Of a DNA stretch of 55,129 bases, positions 1 to 7,383 are shown in pieces. Source of the DNA: JAWAFD01 sp964467175 (GTDB lineage: Archaea > Micrarchaeota > Micrarchaeia > Anstonellales > J096); assembly GCA_964467175.1 (NCBI GenBank), contig CAYXNY010000038.1:1-55129 (forward strand). Direction: 5' to 3'. A program made the translations under genes and the position numbers. Below the pieces are notes generated by a model. That model saw only the letters and a list, made by a program, of their open reading frames with translations, did no database searches and was not told the DNA's origin. Each line of letters opens with the position of its first letter. The stretch's first letter is position 1.

Positions 1-2
1 TT

Positions 3-18
3 ACTATCGCCCGATAGT
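3..18. repeat. Perfect short inverted repeat upstream of rpl34e
   Basis: ACTATCG (3-9) and CGATAGT (12-18) are exact inverse complements with a 2-base spacer. A TATA-like TTTTAAAA follows at about 40-47. It could be an operator of the ribosomal operon or a hairpin at the end of the preceding transcript; the upstream gene lies outside the window. Confidence 0.4.
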
Positions 19-89
19 TATCTTAAAAAGAGATGATAGTTTTAAAAACAAATTCAGTAATAAACACCAAAGGACCAAAGGTGAGGCTA

Positions 90-401
90 ATGACAATGAA
101 GAAAAACAGAACCTCTTCGGCTGTGAGGAAAGTAAAGAGAAGAACGATGAAAGGGACGAAGGTTATTTACAAAAGAAGGAAGGCAAAACCCTCCGCGCTG
201 TGCATGGTGTGCGGTGCGAGGCTGGGAGGAATTGGAAAGGGAACAAAAACAAGATGCAGGCCTGAGAGAAAATTCGGCGGTGCGCTCTGCCACAGATGCG
301 CCGAAGGGATAATAAAATACTCGACAAGGGTGGGCTCCGGCGCGGTTTCAATCGAAGATGTTCCGCTGGAGTACAAAAAATACATAGAGGGAAGCAAATG
401 A
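90..401 (+). CDS. rpl34e: Large-subunit ribosomal protein L34e (eL34)
   Basis: Structural protein of the archaeal 50S subunit. The product is basic and has the L34e zinc-ribbon pattern: CMVCG near the middle and CHRC about 30 residues later. I start at the ATG at 90, 5 bases after a GGTGA ribosome site at 80-84; the ATG at 96 (MKKNRTSSAV) is an equally possible start, and the in-frame ATG at 33 has no ribosome site. It opens the conserved cluster L34e-Cmk-L14e-Cbf5 and overlaps the next gene by ATGA. Confidence 0.9.
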   Translation: MTMKKNRTSSAVRKVKRRTMKGTKVIYKRRKAKPSALCMVCGARLGGIGKGTKTRCRPERKFGGALCHRCAEGIIKYSTRVGSGAVSIEDVPLEYKKYIEGSK

Positions 402-925
402 AAAAAAAGAAGAAAAAGAAAATAAATATAATAACCATAAGCGGTTTTGCCGGGGCTGGAAAAACAACCCTTGCGTCCCTGCTTGCGAAAAAACTCGGTT
501 ACCGTCTCATAGCCCCGACTTTCAAGGACCTCGCGAAAAAAGAAGGTGTAAGCCTGATGGAATTCCAAAAAATGGCTGAGAAGGATCCAACAATAGATAA
601 AAAGTTTGATGCGTACGTAAAAGAAAAGGCGAAAAGGGGCAGGTGCGTTATTGCAACATGGCTCGCCCCATGGATGGTGAAAAATAGTTTGAAAATTTGG
701 GTGTATGCTCCGATTGAAACAAGGGCAAGAAGGCTGGCGAAGAGGGACGGGATAGACCTCGCTGCAGCAAAAAAACATATACTCGCAAGAGAGGAGAGCA
801 ATCGGAGAAGGTATAAAAAAATATACAATATAGATATAATGGATTACAGCATATTTGATTTATGCTTCAATACAAAAACGTTCAAACCGAAACAAATGGT
901 TGATATTATAATGAAGGTGGTGTGA
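398..925 (+). CDS. cmk: Cytidylate kinase, archaeal type
   Basis: Phosphorylates CMP/dCMP to the diphosphate with ATP (pyrimidine nucleotide salvage, cytosol). At 175 residues it matches the short archaeal Cmk. A lysine run opens the protein, followed by the P-loop GFAGAGKT at residues 16-23. An arginine-rich lid region (RRLAKRDG and REESNRRRYK) lies at about 110-140. The ATG overlaps the rpl34e stop and is preceded by GAGGGAAG. Placement between L34e and L14e is the classic archaeal order. Confidence 0.92.
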   Translation: MKKKKKKKINIITISGFAGAGKTTLASLLAKKLGYRLIAPTFKDLAKKEGVSLMEFQKMAEKDPTIDKKFDAYVKEKAKRGRCVIATWLAPWMVKNSLKIWVYAPIETRARRLAKRDGIDLAAAKKHILAREESNRRRYKKIYNIDIMDYSIFDLCFNTKTFKPKQMVDIIMKVV

Positions 926-1095
926 TGGCTGCGATAGAAAAAGGAAAAAACGCAATAATACTGAGGGGAAGGAGAGCGGGAGAGAAGGTTATAATCACGA
1001 AAGTAGAGGGAAGCTTTGCATATGTAAAGCCCGCTGGCGCGAAGGAAGGGAAGGAGAGAAAAATTTCCATAAGGCATCTCGAGCCGGTTGCTTGA
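925..1095 (+). CDS. rpl14e: Large-subunit ribosomal protein L14e (eL14), short form
   Basis: A 56-residue protein starting MAAIEKGKNA and ending SIRHLEPVA. It matches the KOW-type beta-barrel of archaeal L14e (GRRAGEKVIITKV core). It is shorter than the usual 75-100 residues because the C-terminal extension is missing. The start codon overlaps the cmk stop in TGATG, which implies translational coupling. Its position between cmk and cbf5 confirms the identity. Confidence 0.87.
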   Translation: MAAIEKGKNAIILRGRRAGEKVIITKVEGSFAYVKPAGAKEGKERKISIRHLEPVA

Positions 1096-1097
1096 CC

Positions 1098-1946
1098 ATG
1101 GAATATGCAATAAATGATGGATTTATAATTCTAGACAAGCCCCCAAAAATGATATGCCACGAGGTTACTTCCTGGGTTAAAAAAATTGTTGGGGCTAAAA
1201 AGGCAGGCCATGCGGGAACCCTCGACCCGGACGTTACGGGTGTTCTGCCCATAGGTTTTGGACCTTCAACAAAACTCCTCCAATTTATCGCAGGAAAAAG
1301 AAAAATTTATGTTGGGATCGCTTATTTCAAGAAAGAAAAAACAAAAAAAGAGATAGAAGAGATTTTTTCAAAATTCATAGGCGAGATAGAGCAGACCCCT
1401 CCGAAAGAAAGCGCGGTCGCAAAAATAAAACGGAAAAGAAGAATCTACGGATTGAAGCTTCTGGAGGTTGAGGCAAAAAGGGCTTTATTCTATGCAGATG
1501 TTGAAGCGGGCACCTACATCCGCGTTCTTTGCAAAGATATGGGCGGTGAGATGGCGGAGTTGAGGAGGATAAAAGTCGGGGAAATCACAGAAAAAGAAGC
1601 GGTCAGGGTTCAGGATGTAATAGATGCGATGTGGCTGTGGAGGGAAAAAAACGACGATTCGCTCATAAAAAAAATTCTCATTCCGCCGGGTGAAATGATG
1701 GCCCGGGTTATGAAAAGAATAATTATAAAAGAGGGCGCGGCGAAAGCCCTTCTGAGCGGGGCCCAGCTGATGGCGCCGGGAGTGGAAAAAATACAAGAAG
1801 AATTTGAAAAAGGAGAGAATATCGCTCTTTATACTAAGGACTCATTCGTTGGTGTTGCAAAGGCCCTGTATTCCTCGCATGAAATCAAAAATATGAAAAG
1901 AGGGCAGGTGGCAAAAACCCTCCGCATTCATCCGCCCAAGAAATGA
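1098..1946 (+). CDS. cbf5: H/ACA RNP pseudouridine synthase Cbf5 (TruB family)
   Basis: Catalytic subunit of archaeal H/ACA RNPs and also able to make tRNA psi55. Seen: DKPP near residue 13, the catalytic-Asp signature GHAGTLDP (Asp about 43), and a C-terminal PUA region (about 200-282) with LLSGAQLMAPGV and the terminal RGQVAKTLRIHP segment. Length of 282 residues is slightly short for Cbf5 (330 or so), so the N-terminal extension that caps the PUA domain is reduced. The ATG at 1098 lies 2 bases after the rpl14e stop. In other archaea rps13 follows at once; here an insert intervenes. Confidence 0.92.
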   Translation: MEYAINDGFIILDKPPKMICHEVTSWVKKIVGAKKAGHAGTLDPDVTGVLPIGFGPSTKLLQFIAGKRKIYVGIAYFKKEKTKKEIEEIFSKFIGEIEQTPPKESAVAKIKRKRRIYGLKLLEVEAKRALFYADVEAGTYIRVLCKDMGGEMAELRRIKVGEITEKEAVRVQDVIDAMWLWREKNDDSLIKKILIPPGEMMARVMKRIIIKEGAAKALLSGAQLMAPGVEKIQEEFEKGENIALYTKDSFVGVAKALYSSHEIKNMKRGQVAKTLRIHPPKK

Positions 1947-1981
1947 AAAATACCCACCGCCATTCGCAAAATAAATATAAT
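1946..1981. repeat. Direct repeat, left copy, flanking insert in ribosomal operon
   Basis: 36 bases, AAAAATACC-4 bases-GCCATTCGCAAAATAA..., matching 33 of 36 positions of the copy at 3866-3901. Weaker similarity continues for about 20 bases. It begins inside the cbf5 stop region. The two copies bracket the two-gene insert 2047-3835. Confidence 0.75.
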
Positions 1982-2046
1982 ATCCCGTGTTGCCTCCCTA
2001 GCTCTAAATAACAACAAATTTAAAACTATCCGAACATAAAAAATTT

Positions 2047-2319
2047 GTGCGCATTGCAAAAATTGGTATGGGTGTTTTTGCTATTGTGCTTGGGTGCGGT
2101 TTAGTGTTTAAACCATTTAAGCATAAAGAACCAAAAGAAGAGGTGAAAGTAATGATTGTTGCAGAAAAAAAGGAAGAAGAAAAAATTACCCTACGTGATA
2201 CACTGAAAGAAATACCGAAAAAAGCTGAGTTGGGTACAACACAAGTTCCTGATAAAATAGAGCCGTTTAAACTTTTTAAAAATTCAAAAGGAGTGACTAA
2301 CGCTCCTGGGGAGCGGTAA
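2047..2319 (+). CDS. Small membrane-anchored protein, unknown function
   Basis: 90 residues from a GTG start. One N-terminal hydrophobic segment (residues 5-23, GMGVFAIVLGCGLVF) is followed by a lysine/glutamate-rich soluble tail. The Cys in VLGCG could be a lipobox, but the fit is weak. A TTTAAAA element at about 2022 suggests a leaderless transcript. It converges on the 512-residue gene, overlapping it by 23 bases. Low-complexity composition makes it uncertain; I recognise no family. Confidence 0.4.
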   Translation: MRIAKIGMGVFAIVLGCGLVFKPFKHKEPKEEVKVMIVAEKKEEEKITLRDTLKEIPKKAELGTTQVPDKIEPFKLFKNSKGVTNAPGER

Positions 2320-3835
2320 TCTGTTGGTACAAGTTTATAAGTTCTTCTGGGTTTGAGTAATCTAATTTTTTGGCCGCGTACATGAAAACCTGAGCCGCAT
2401 CCCGGCATAAATCCAATGCAGCATTTTTATCTTCTACAGACCTACAAGACTCAAGTGTTTTTTTGGCATGGTCAAACGATTCTCTCGCTTTTTTCATTGC
2501 AGCGTCGTATTCTATAGAATTGTAGCTCTCAATTGCTTTAAACAAGTCGATTGTTCCAGCAGCCCAATAAAATATAAATTCTTGCTTAACCGGTGCTTTT
2601 GAAGGCATCCAATCATTTGCCTTCTTGTACAAATCTAATGATCTGCTTAAATCTTGAGTAATCCTAGCAGCATTAAGATATGACAATGCGATATTTAAAT
2701 GAGTGTAGTCATCAACATGTGGTTTATGATTGCTAAAAATCTCTTCCATGACTTCGATCATGTCCGGATTTTCTAAACACAACTTTGTAAACACTCCAGT
2801 TAGGTTGTACCACGTGATGAACGTGCTGTACCCACAAGCAAGGGCTAATTGAAAATTAACAATGCTGACGTCATATTGTTCGTTCTTTGCTGCTAAAATT
2901 CCAAACTCACTGTAGTAATTCCCCCTCACTGCATTAGAAAAAGAAAAAACAAACATCTCTATTCTCTTTTCTTTAAATTCATTTGGAAGAAGACTATATT
3001 TCTTTATCTCCAAAATACTTTTTATATCCTTTTCCGTAATCTCATTCAAAACTCCAAGATCGATTGGCTCATTATCAATCTTTGAAGGATCAAAGTAAAC
3101 AACGCCCCATCCATTCTCTCTTGGAAAGCAAACAACCACTCCAGAATGCCCTTGATATTCTCCGAATGGTTCTGACGATTCAAATGAGATAAAAAAAGGA
3201 AAATAATCATATTTCTCGCTTTCTCCCAGTAATGTTCTTCCCTCCGTTATGAAAAAGAACAAACCCCTATTCAAATCATCACATTCCCCACCCCTCTCAA
3301 CAATTTCCTTATCCTTCTCCTTAATTTTTCTTTCAAGTAGCTCGTTAATGCTGTATGGTCCTCCCTTTATCCATCCTAGTTCCCTTATTGAATAGAAAAT
3401 AGCTTCAACCAAATCAACTTGTTTTCTAAAAGTTTTGTATGCTGATTGAAATCTTCTAAATCCATTTCCTTCAGCATTTACTTCAAATGGTTCTTTTATT
3501 TCAATTTTAAAAGCCGAAGAGCTTTCTCCTCCAATTCCAACAGAGTAGGATAAATTAATGGAGGCAATCGGAATTTCAGGATGATGAAGGATGGTTTTCA
3601 GTACATACTCGACAACAGGAAAACCAAAATCTTCCATAACAGTCTGAAATAAAAAATTTTCTCTCAACTCCTTAGTTATTCTTGCTACATCTTTACTTTC
3701 TATTGCACTGATTGCACTTTCTGCCATCTCTGCTCTTTTGCCTCCTTTCTCTTTGTATTTTTGAAGTTCTTTCTTTATCTCTTCCTCCTGTTTTTTGACG
3801 TATTCTTCTAATCTAATAGCCATGGTTTTCAACAT
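2297..3835 (-). CDS. Transglutaminase-like protein with helical-repeat C-terminus
   Basis: 512 residues, no signal peptide, so probably cytosolic. The N-terminal 60 residues are a charged helix (KKQEEEIKKELQKYKEK). The middle carries a Cys-His-Asp arrangement typical of the transglutaminase/papain-like fold: GGECDDLNRG, then GHSGVVVCF, then YFDPSK. The C-terminal 250 residues are helical and TPR-like (AAKNEQYDVSIVNFQLALA; LSYLNAARI). Family placement is by motif only. The gene is AT-rich compared with the ribosomal genes around it and sits alone inside the direct repeats. An ATTTTAAG element about 15-20 bases upstream suggests leaderless expression; MAIRLEE at 3823 is an alternative start. 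Confidence 0.6.
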   Translation of the reverse strand: MLKTMAIRLEEYVKKQEEEIKKELQKYKEKGGKRAEMAESAISAIESKDVARITKELRENFLFQTVMEDFGFPVVEYVLKTILHHPEIPIASINLSYSVGIGGESSSAFKIEIKEPFEVNAEGNGFRRFQSAYKTFRKQVDLVEAIFYSIRELGWIKGGPYSINELLERKIKEKDKEIVERGGECDDLNRGLFFFITEGRTLLGESEKYDYFPFFISFESSEPFGEYQGHSGVVVCFPRENGWGVVYFDPSKIDNEPIDLGVLNEITEKDIKSILEIKKYSLLPNEFKEKRIEMFVFSFSNAVRGNYYSEFGILAAKNEQYDVSIVNFQLALACGYSTFITWYNLTGVFTKLCLENPDMIEVMEEIFSNHKPHVDDYTHLNIALSYLNAARITQDLSRSLDLYKKANDWMPSKAPVKQEFIFYWAAGTIDLFKAIESYNSIEYDAAMKKARESFDHAKKTLESCRSVEDKNAALDLCRDAAQVFMYAAKKLDYSNPEELINLYQQITAPQER

Positions 3836-3865
3836 GATGTAAACCGCTTAAAATCTTTTTCGCAT

Positions 3866-3901
3866 AAAAAATACCTGCTGCCATTCGCAAAATAAATATA
3901 A
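3866..3901. repeat. Direct repeat, right copy, flanking insert in ribosomal operon
   Basis: Copy of the 1946-1981 sequence with 3 mismatches in 36. The AATAAATATAAT part is TATA-like, so the repeat may double as promoter material for tRNA-Ser/rps13 downstream. Confidence 0.75.
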
Positions 3902-4015
3902 TCTTCCGAGTTTCCTGCATCCATCACTCTTTTAAATCTTTTCTGAACAAAAAGATAGAATTACTTTAGGTTTAGATGCCGGGGTGGCGGAATCCGGTAA
4001 CGCGTACGCCTGGAA

Positions 4016-4062
4016 TAAACTTTCTTCGGGTTGCCAAGAAAGTTTAATCAAAGAAAATGGAA
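4016..4062 (+). other. Intron in anticodon loop of tRNA-Ser
   Basis: 47 bases placed at 37/38. Because TGGAA occurs at both ends, every cut between 32/33 and 37/38 gives the same mature loop. The core TTTCTTCGGGTTGCCAAGA and its closing stem TAAACTTTC/GAAAGTTTA match the T-loop introns, with ACTTTC/GAAAGT replacing CCTTTC/GAAAGG. Unlike the T-loop introns, I find no clean bulge-helix-bulge at any of the possible junctions. Confidence 0.7.
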
Positions 4063-4094
4063 AGCGTATGCCCTCACGGGCTCATGGGTTCAAA

Positions 4095-4146
4095 GAACCT
4101 TTCTTCGGGTTGCCAAGAAAGGTTTCATCCAAAGAAGGTTTGAATA
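4095..4146 (+). other. T-loop intron (59/60) of tRNA-Ser, family member
   Basis: 52 bases. Splice motif seen: 4-bp helix TTCA/TGAA, 5' bulge AA|G, 3' bulge TA|T, inner helix AACCTT (4096-4101)/AAGGTT. The 5' arm can alternatively form the hairpin AACCTTTC/GAAAGGTT inside the intron, which would hide the splice motif. The first 50 bases are identical to the tRNA-Arg intron at 43009. Confidence 0.85.
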
Positions 4147-4186
4147 TCCCATCCCCGGCGATGGCAACGCTCAGTTTGGTGGTATG

Positions 4187-4837
4187 ATGGCAAAAGCAGG
4201 AAAAGCGCCTAAAAAGGAAGAGAAGCAAGAAAGAAGGGAAAAGCCTTCGATTAAGGTAGCCGAAGGCATGGAGGAGAAGGGGTTAAGGGGTATTGTTCGC
4301 ATCGCAGGAAAAGATATGCGGGGAGACCTGAAGCTCAAAAGAGCGCTCCTTTATATAAAAGGCATAAGCCATTCGCTAAGAAATCCTGTTGCAAAGCTCA
4401 TTTCAGCAGAACTCGGGATAAGCGAAGACACACTCGTGGGTTCTCTTACAGATGAGCAGATTGCTTCTATCGACAAGGTTTTGTTCAGCATGGACGACAG
4501 CAAGCTTCCGCTCCATCTTCTCAACGACCGGGCGGATATTTACGAAGGAAATAGCAAGCATGTGATAATGAACGACTTGGATTTCATAAACAGAAGGAAT
4601 GTAGAGAACAAGAAGAAGATGTGGAACTGGCAGGGAGAGAGGCTGATAAAGGGAAAGAAGGCAAGAGGGCAGAGAACGAGGAATACCGGAAGGAGAGGGC
4701 TTGCGGTTGGTGTTGCCAAGAAGAAAGAAGTGCCAGGAGCTCAGCCGGGAGCAAAGCCGGGCGCAGGTGCAGCAGCACCGGCTCCAGCGGCCGCAAAGCC
4801 CCAAGCGCCGAAACCTGAAGCTCCGGCCAAGAAATAG
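4187..4837 (+). CDS. rps13: Small-subunit ribosomal protein S13 (uS13) with low-complexity tail
   Basis: 30S head protein contacting the P-site tRNA and the B1 bridges. The core GIVRIAGKDMRGDLKLKRAL and the C-terminal RGQRTRNTGRRG signature are clear. I start at the ATG at 4187, 4 bases after GGTGG; the ATG at 4184 is the alternative. Both ends are extended: about 30 charged residues in front and about 35 Ala/Pro/Lys residues behind (PGAKPGAGAAAPAPAAAKP). The start is 26 bases after the end of tRNA-Ser, so tRNA 3' processing would leave a short leader that still holds the ribosome site. Confidence 0.93.
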   Translation: MAKAGKAPKKEEKQERREKPSIKVAEGMEEKGLRGIVRIAGKDMRGDLKLKRALLYIKGISHSLRNPVAKLISAELGISEDTLVGSLTDEQIASIDKVLFSMDDSKLPLHLLNDRADIYEGNSKHVIMNDLDFINRRNVENKKKMWNWQGERLIKGKKARGQRTRNTGRRGLAVGVAKKKEVPGAQPGAKPGAGAAAPAPAAAKPQAPKPEAPAKK

Positions 4838-4845
4838 GTGTTTGC

Positions 4846-5406
4846 ATGGGAGACCCGAGAAAACTCAGAAGAAAATACAAAGCCCCGAAGCGTTTGTGGG
4901 ACAAGGGCAGGATTCTGGAGCAGAGCAAGCTCAAGCAGGAGTATGGACTGAAGAATATGCGCGAACTCTGGGTGGCTGTTCAGGAACTCCGAAAAGTGAG
5001 GAGGGAAGCGAGAAGGCTGCTTTCTTTCAGTGAGGAGGAAAGGGCGACAGAATCCAAAAAAGTTCTCAACAAGCTTGCCAGGCTCGGCATTCTTTCTGAA
5101 AACGCATCCATAGATGAGGTTTTATCCCTTACAGTAAGGGATTTTCTGGAAAGAAGGCTTCAGACATTTGTTTTCAGGAAGGGGTTTGCGAAAACTCCGG
5201 CGCAGGCAAGACAGCTGATTACGCACGGGTTCATCTCTGTATCCGGCAGGAGAACAACCTCCCCTAACTATCTGATCAGAAGGGGCGAGGAAACCGCTAT
5301 CGCTTACTACAAGCCCATAAATATCCAGCCCAGGGTTCAGGAAGAGGAGGAAGCTCCAAAAGAAGGTGCTCCTCAGGAAACTAAGGAGGAGAGGGTGGAA
5401 TCATGA
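4846..5406 (+). CDS. rps4: Small-subunit ribosomal protein S4 (uS4)
   Basis: Primary 16S-binding assembly protein. 186 residues starting MGDPRKLRRKYKAPK. The S4 RNA-binding domain is at about 100-150 (RRLQTFVFRKGFAKTPAQAR; FISVSGRRTTSPNY). The C-terminus is acidic (EEEEAPKEG). The gene follows rps13 after 8 bases and overlaps rps11 by ATGA. Confidence 0.95.
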   Translation: MGDPRKLRRKYKAPKRLWDKGRILEQSKLKQEYGLKNMRELWVAVQELRKVRREARRLLSFSEEERATESKKVLNKLARLGILSENASIDEVLSLTVRDFLERRLQTFVFRKGFAKTPAQARQLITHGFISVSGRRTTSPNYLIRRGEETAIAYYKPINIQPRVQEEEEAPKEGAPQETKEERVES

Positions 5407-5792
5407 AAGAGGGAAAAACAGCAACAATTAATGTATTTTCTTCAAAAAACGACACCATTATCACCGCAACGGACATGAGCGGCGCAGAAACGATCGCATG
5501 GGCGAGCGGCGGAATGATCGTGAAGGCAGACAGAGAGGAAGGCAGGCCCTATGCGGCCATGCAGGCCGCTGTAAAAGTGGCAAACGCGCTTAAAGAAAAG
5601 GGAATCTCAAGAGTCGTAATAAAAATAAGGGCCCCGGGCGGAAATAAATCAAAAACTCCTGGCGGAGGAGCCCAGGCGGTTGTTAGGATGATTTCAAGGA
5701 TGGGGCTGAGAATCCTGAGAATAGAGGATGTTACTCCTCTTCCGACAGACTCCATGAGGAGGAAAGGCGGAAGGAAAGGAAGGAGGGTGTAG
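5403..5792 (+). CDS. rps11: Small-subunit ribosomal protein S11 (uS11)
   Basis: Platform protein near the E-site and the mRNA exit. 129 residues, the usual archaeal length, with TATDMSGAETIAWASGG near the N-terminus and the RIEDVTPLPTDSMRRKGGRKG ending. The start overlaps the rps4 stop, and the next gene begins one base after the stop. Confidence 0.96.
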   Translation: MKEGKTATINVFSSKNDTIITATDMSGAETIAWASGGMIVKADREEGRPYAAMQAAVKVANALKEKGISRVVIKIRAPGGNKSKTPGGGAQAVVRMISRMGLRILRIEDVTPLPTDSMRRKGGRKGRRV

Positions 5793-5793
5793 C

Positions 5794-6369
5794 ATGAAGG
5801 TTGAGCTTGTGAAGAAAAATCCTGAGCGGATTGAAATGGTTTTTGAAGGAGTTCCGTACTACATGGCAAATATTTTAAGGAGGTACGCGATTGCGAAAGT
5901 TCCTGTTTACGCCGTAGATTCGGTAACTTTCTATGAAAACAACTCCTCATTTTTTGATGAATACATCGCGCACAGAATAGGGATGCTTCCGATAAAAACG
6001 CCAAAGGGTTCTCCGGCGGAATCCAATATCGGTTTTTACTTAGATGCCATAGGGCCAAAAAAAGTTTATTCTCAAGAATTGAAAAGCACCGACAAGGATA
6101 TTGTCGTGGCTGTTGAAAACATCCCCATCGTAAAACTCGCAGAAGGGCAGAGCATAAGGTTGGAGGGGAAGCTGAAAAAAGGAATAGGAAGGGAGCACAT
6201 TAAATTCCAGTCCGGAATCTCTTCCTATGAAATAAAACCAGATGGAAAGATATTCTTTTTCTGCGAAAGTATGCATCACATGGATGCACTAGATGTTGTT
6301 AAAAGAGCGCTGGATGAAATAATCGGCGACCTGGAATCCTTAGAAAAGGCCATAAAAAAGGCAAAATAA
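5794..6369 (+). CDS. rpoD: RNA polymerase subunit D (Rpo3), lacking the iron-sulfur domain
   Basis: Assembly platform of archaeal RNA polymerase (Rpb3/alpha counterpart), pairing with subunit L. The dimerisation segment (MANILRRYAIAKVPVYAVD, residues 24-42) and the insert-domain motif AHRIGMLPI are present. At 191 residues it is shorter than the usual 260 or so. After REHIKFQSG the chain goes straight to the C-terminal helix, so the Cys-rich ferredoxin-like domain 3 found in many archaeal D subunits is absent. L18e, L13 and S9, which often follow, are not here. Confidence 0.93.
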   Translation: MKVELVKKNPERIEMVFEGVPYYMANILRRYAIAKVPVYAVDSVTFYENNSSFFDEYIAHRIGMLPIKTPKGSPAESNIGFYLDAIGPKKVYSQELKSTDKDIVVAVENIPIVKLAEGQSIRLEGKLKKGIGREHIKFQSGISSYEIKPDGKIFFFCESMHHMDALDVVKRALDEIIGDLESLEKAIKKAK

Positions 6370-6413
6370 AAATAGTTCGGTTTAAATTTTTTCTTATTCT
6401 TTAATTTATGTTT

Positions 6414-6497
6414 GCAGGGGTAGCCAAGCGGTCAAAGGCGCAGGGTTTAGGACCCTGTCTCTTAGTGGGTTCGCAGGTTCGAATCCTGCCCCCTGCA
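6414..6497 (+). tRNA. tRNA-Leu(TAG), intronless
   Basis: Acceptor GCAGGGG/CCCCTGC with discriminator A, anticodon stem CAGGG/CCCTG, loop TTTAGGA (anticodon TAG), long variable arm and T-loop TTCGAAT. No CCA is encoded and no intron is present. A TATA-like GGTTTAAATTTT lies about 30 bases upstream. Confidence 0.95.
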
Positions 6498-6501
6498 AAA
6501 T

Positions 6502-7290
6502 TTATTTTTTTCTAATCAATCCGCGCTGTTCAAAAATTTCTCTAACACGATGGTCTTTTGGTACCCATCCCAGCTTAGATACTGCATAGTAAAGCTTCTC
6601 TGTAATAAGTTTTTTTATTTCCTTATTCGGTACTTCACCCATCTTTATTAAAATAAAATCAGGGTCGAACATACTCAAGAATTTTGAAATCCTCTGTTTT
6701 TCGCTTTCTGTAAGTTCTGTATCTTCTCCAATCAACTTTAATAATCTAAACGCTGCCTCAGGATTGCCGACCATATTTTTTAGAATAAAATCTATCCCTA
6801 CAAATATCAGCTCTTTTCTATCGTCTTCACGCTTTGTCGTAAGCTTGAGTAGCTCAACTGCCCCATCAGCAGAATCTACATCATGTAAAGCTTTATTGAG
6901 CGATATCACTTTTATCACGTCCATGTGTAGGTCCCTCAAAGTTATCTGCACTTCTTTACTCTCAAGCAGCTCCCATAGAATCTTTTTTTCGTTCTCTGGC
7001 AACTGGCCGTAAGCACGCATTATTTTTAGAATTATGCTGATCGCCTCATCCCGAGTGATAGGGAACCTGCTTTCTGTATCCGTTCTTTGTATCTCTTCTG
7101 AAAGCAACCTAAGCCACAACTTGAACTTAGGCGCATTGGTATTTTTCAAAAATTCGTATATATCAATCTTCATTTGTATATCGAGAGCTTGGATAAAATG
7201 CCTTATCTGCCCCTCGTTCGCACCGCTTGCTTCTTCCCCGTTGATGCATATCCTTGGCTCTTTGCTTTCTCCTTCGCCCAAACCATACAT
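6502..7290 (-). CDS. Helical protein of unknown function
   Basis: 262 residues with no signal peptide or membrane segment. Strongly alpha-helical, with repeated leucine/isoleucine-rich helices (TRDEAISIILKIMRAYG; LLKLIGEDTELTESEKQRI) that suggest a HEAT-like solenoid. I do not recognise the family. A TTTAAA element about 25 bases upstream implies a leaderless transcript. It is AT-rich relative to its neighbours and ends 5 bases from tRNA-Leu, converging with it: a typical insertion neighbourhood. Confidence 0.65.
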   Translation of the reverse strand: MYGLGEGESKEPRICINGEEASGANEGQIRHFIQALDIQMKIDIYEFLKNTNAPKFKLWLRLLSEEIQRTDTESRFPITRDEAISIILKIMRAYGQLPENEKKILWELLESKEVQITLRDLHMDVIKVISLNKALHDVDSADGAVELLKLTTKREDDRKELIFVGIDFILKNMVGNPEAAFRLLKLIGEDTELTESEKQRISKFLSMFDPDFILIKMGEVPNKEIKKLITEKLYYAVSKLGWVPKDHRVREIFEQRGLIRKK

Positions 7291-7383
7291 GAAATAATTT
7301 ATGTTTTTTAGTGTTTAAATATGTTTCGCTTTCGCGGATATTTTTAAAAACCTTCACTTTGAAAAGAGGAGGAGGGTGAGAAA

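Larger units (their letters stand above)
3978..4160 (+). tRNA. tRNA-Ser(GGA) with two introns
   Basis: Acceptor GCCGGGG/CCCCGGC with discriminator G at 4160 and no encoded CCA. D-stem GCG/CGC, anticodon stem TACGC (4005-4009)/GCGTA (4064-4068), mature anticodon loop CTGGAAA giving GGA. The long variable arm GCCC-TCAC-GGGC is typical of class II tRNA-Ser. T-stem ATGGG (4084-4088)/CCCAT (4148-4152). The anticodon loop and the T-loop are each interrupted; removing the T-loop intron leaves TTCAAAT. It is probably cotranscribed with rps13. Confidence 0.9.

Noticed and set aside
4031..4186. N-terminal extension of S13 upstream of 4184
   Set aside because: It would translate tRNA-Ser and its intron; the ribosome site GGTGG at 4178-4182 fits the later ATG.
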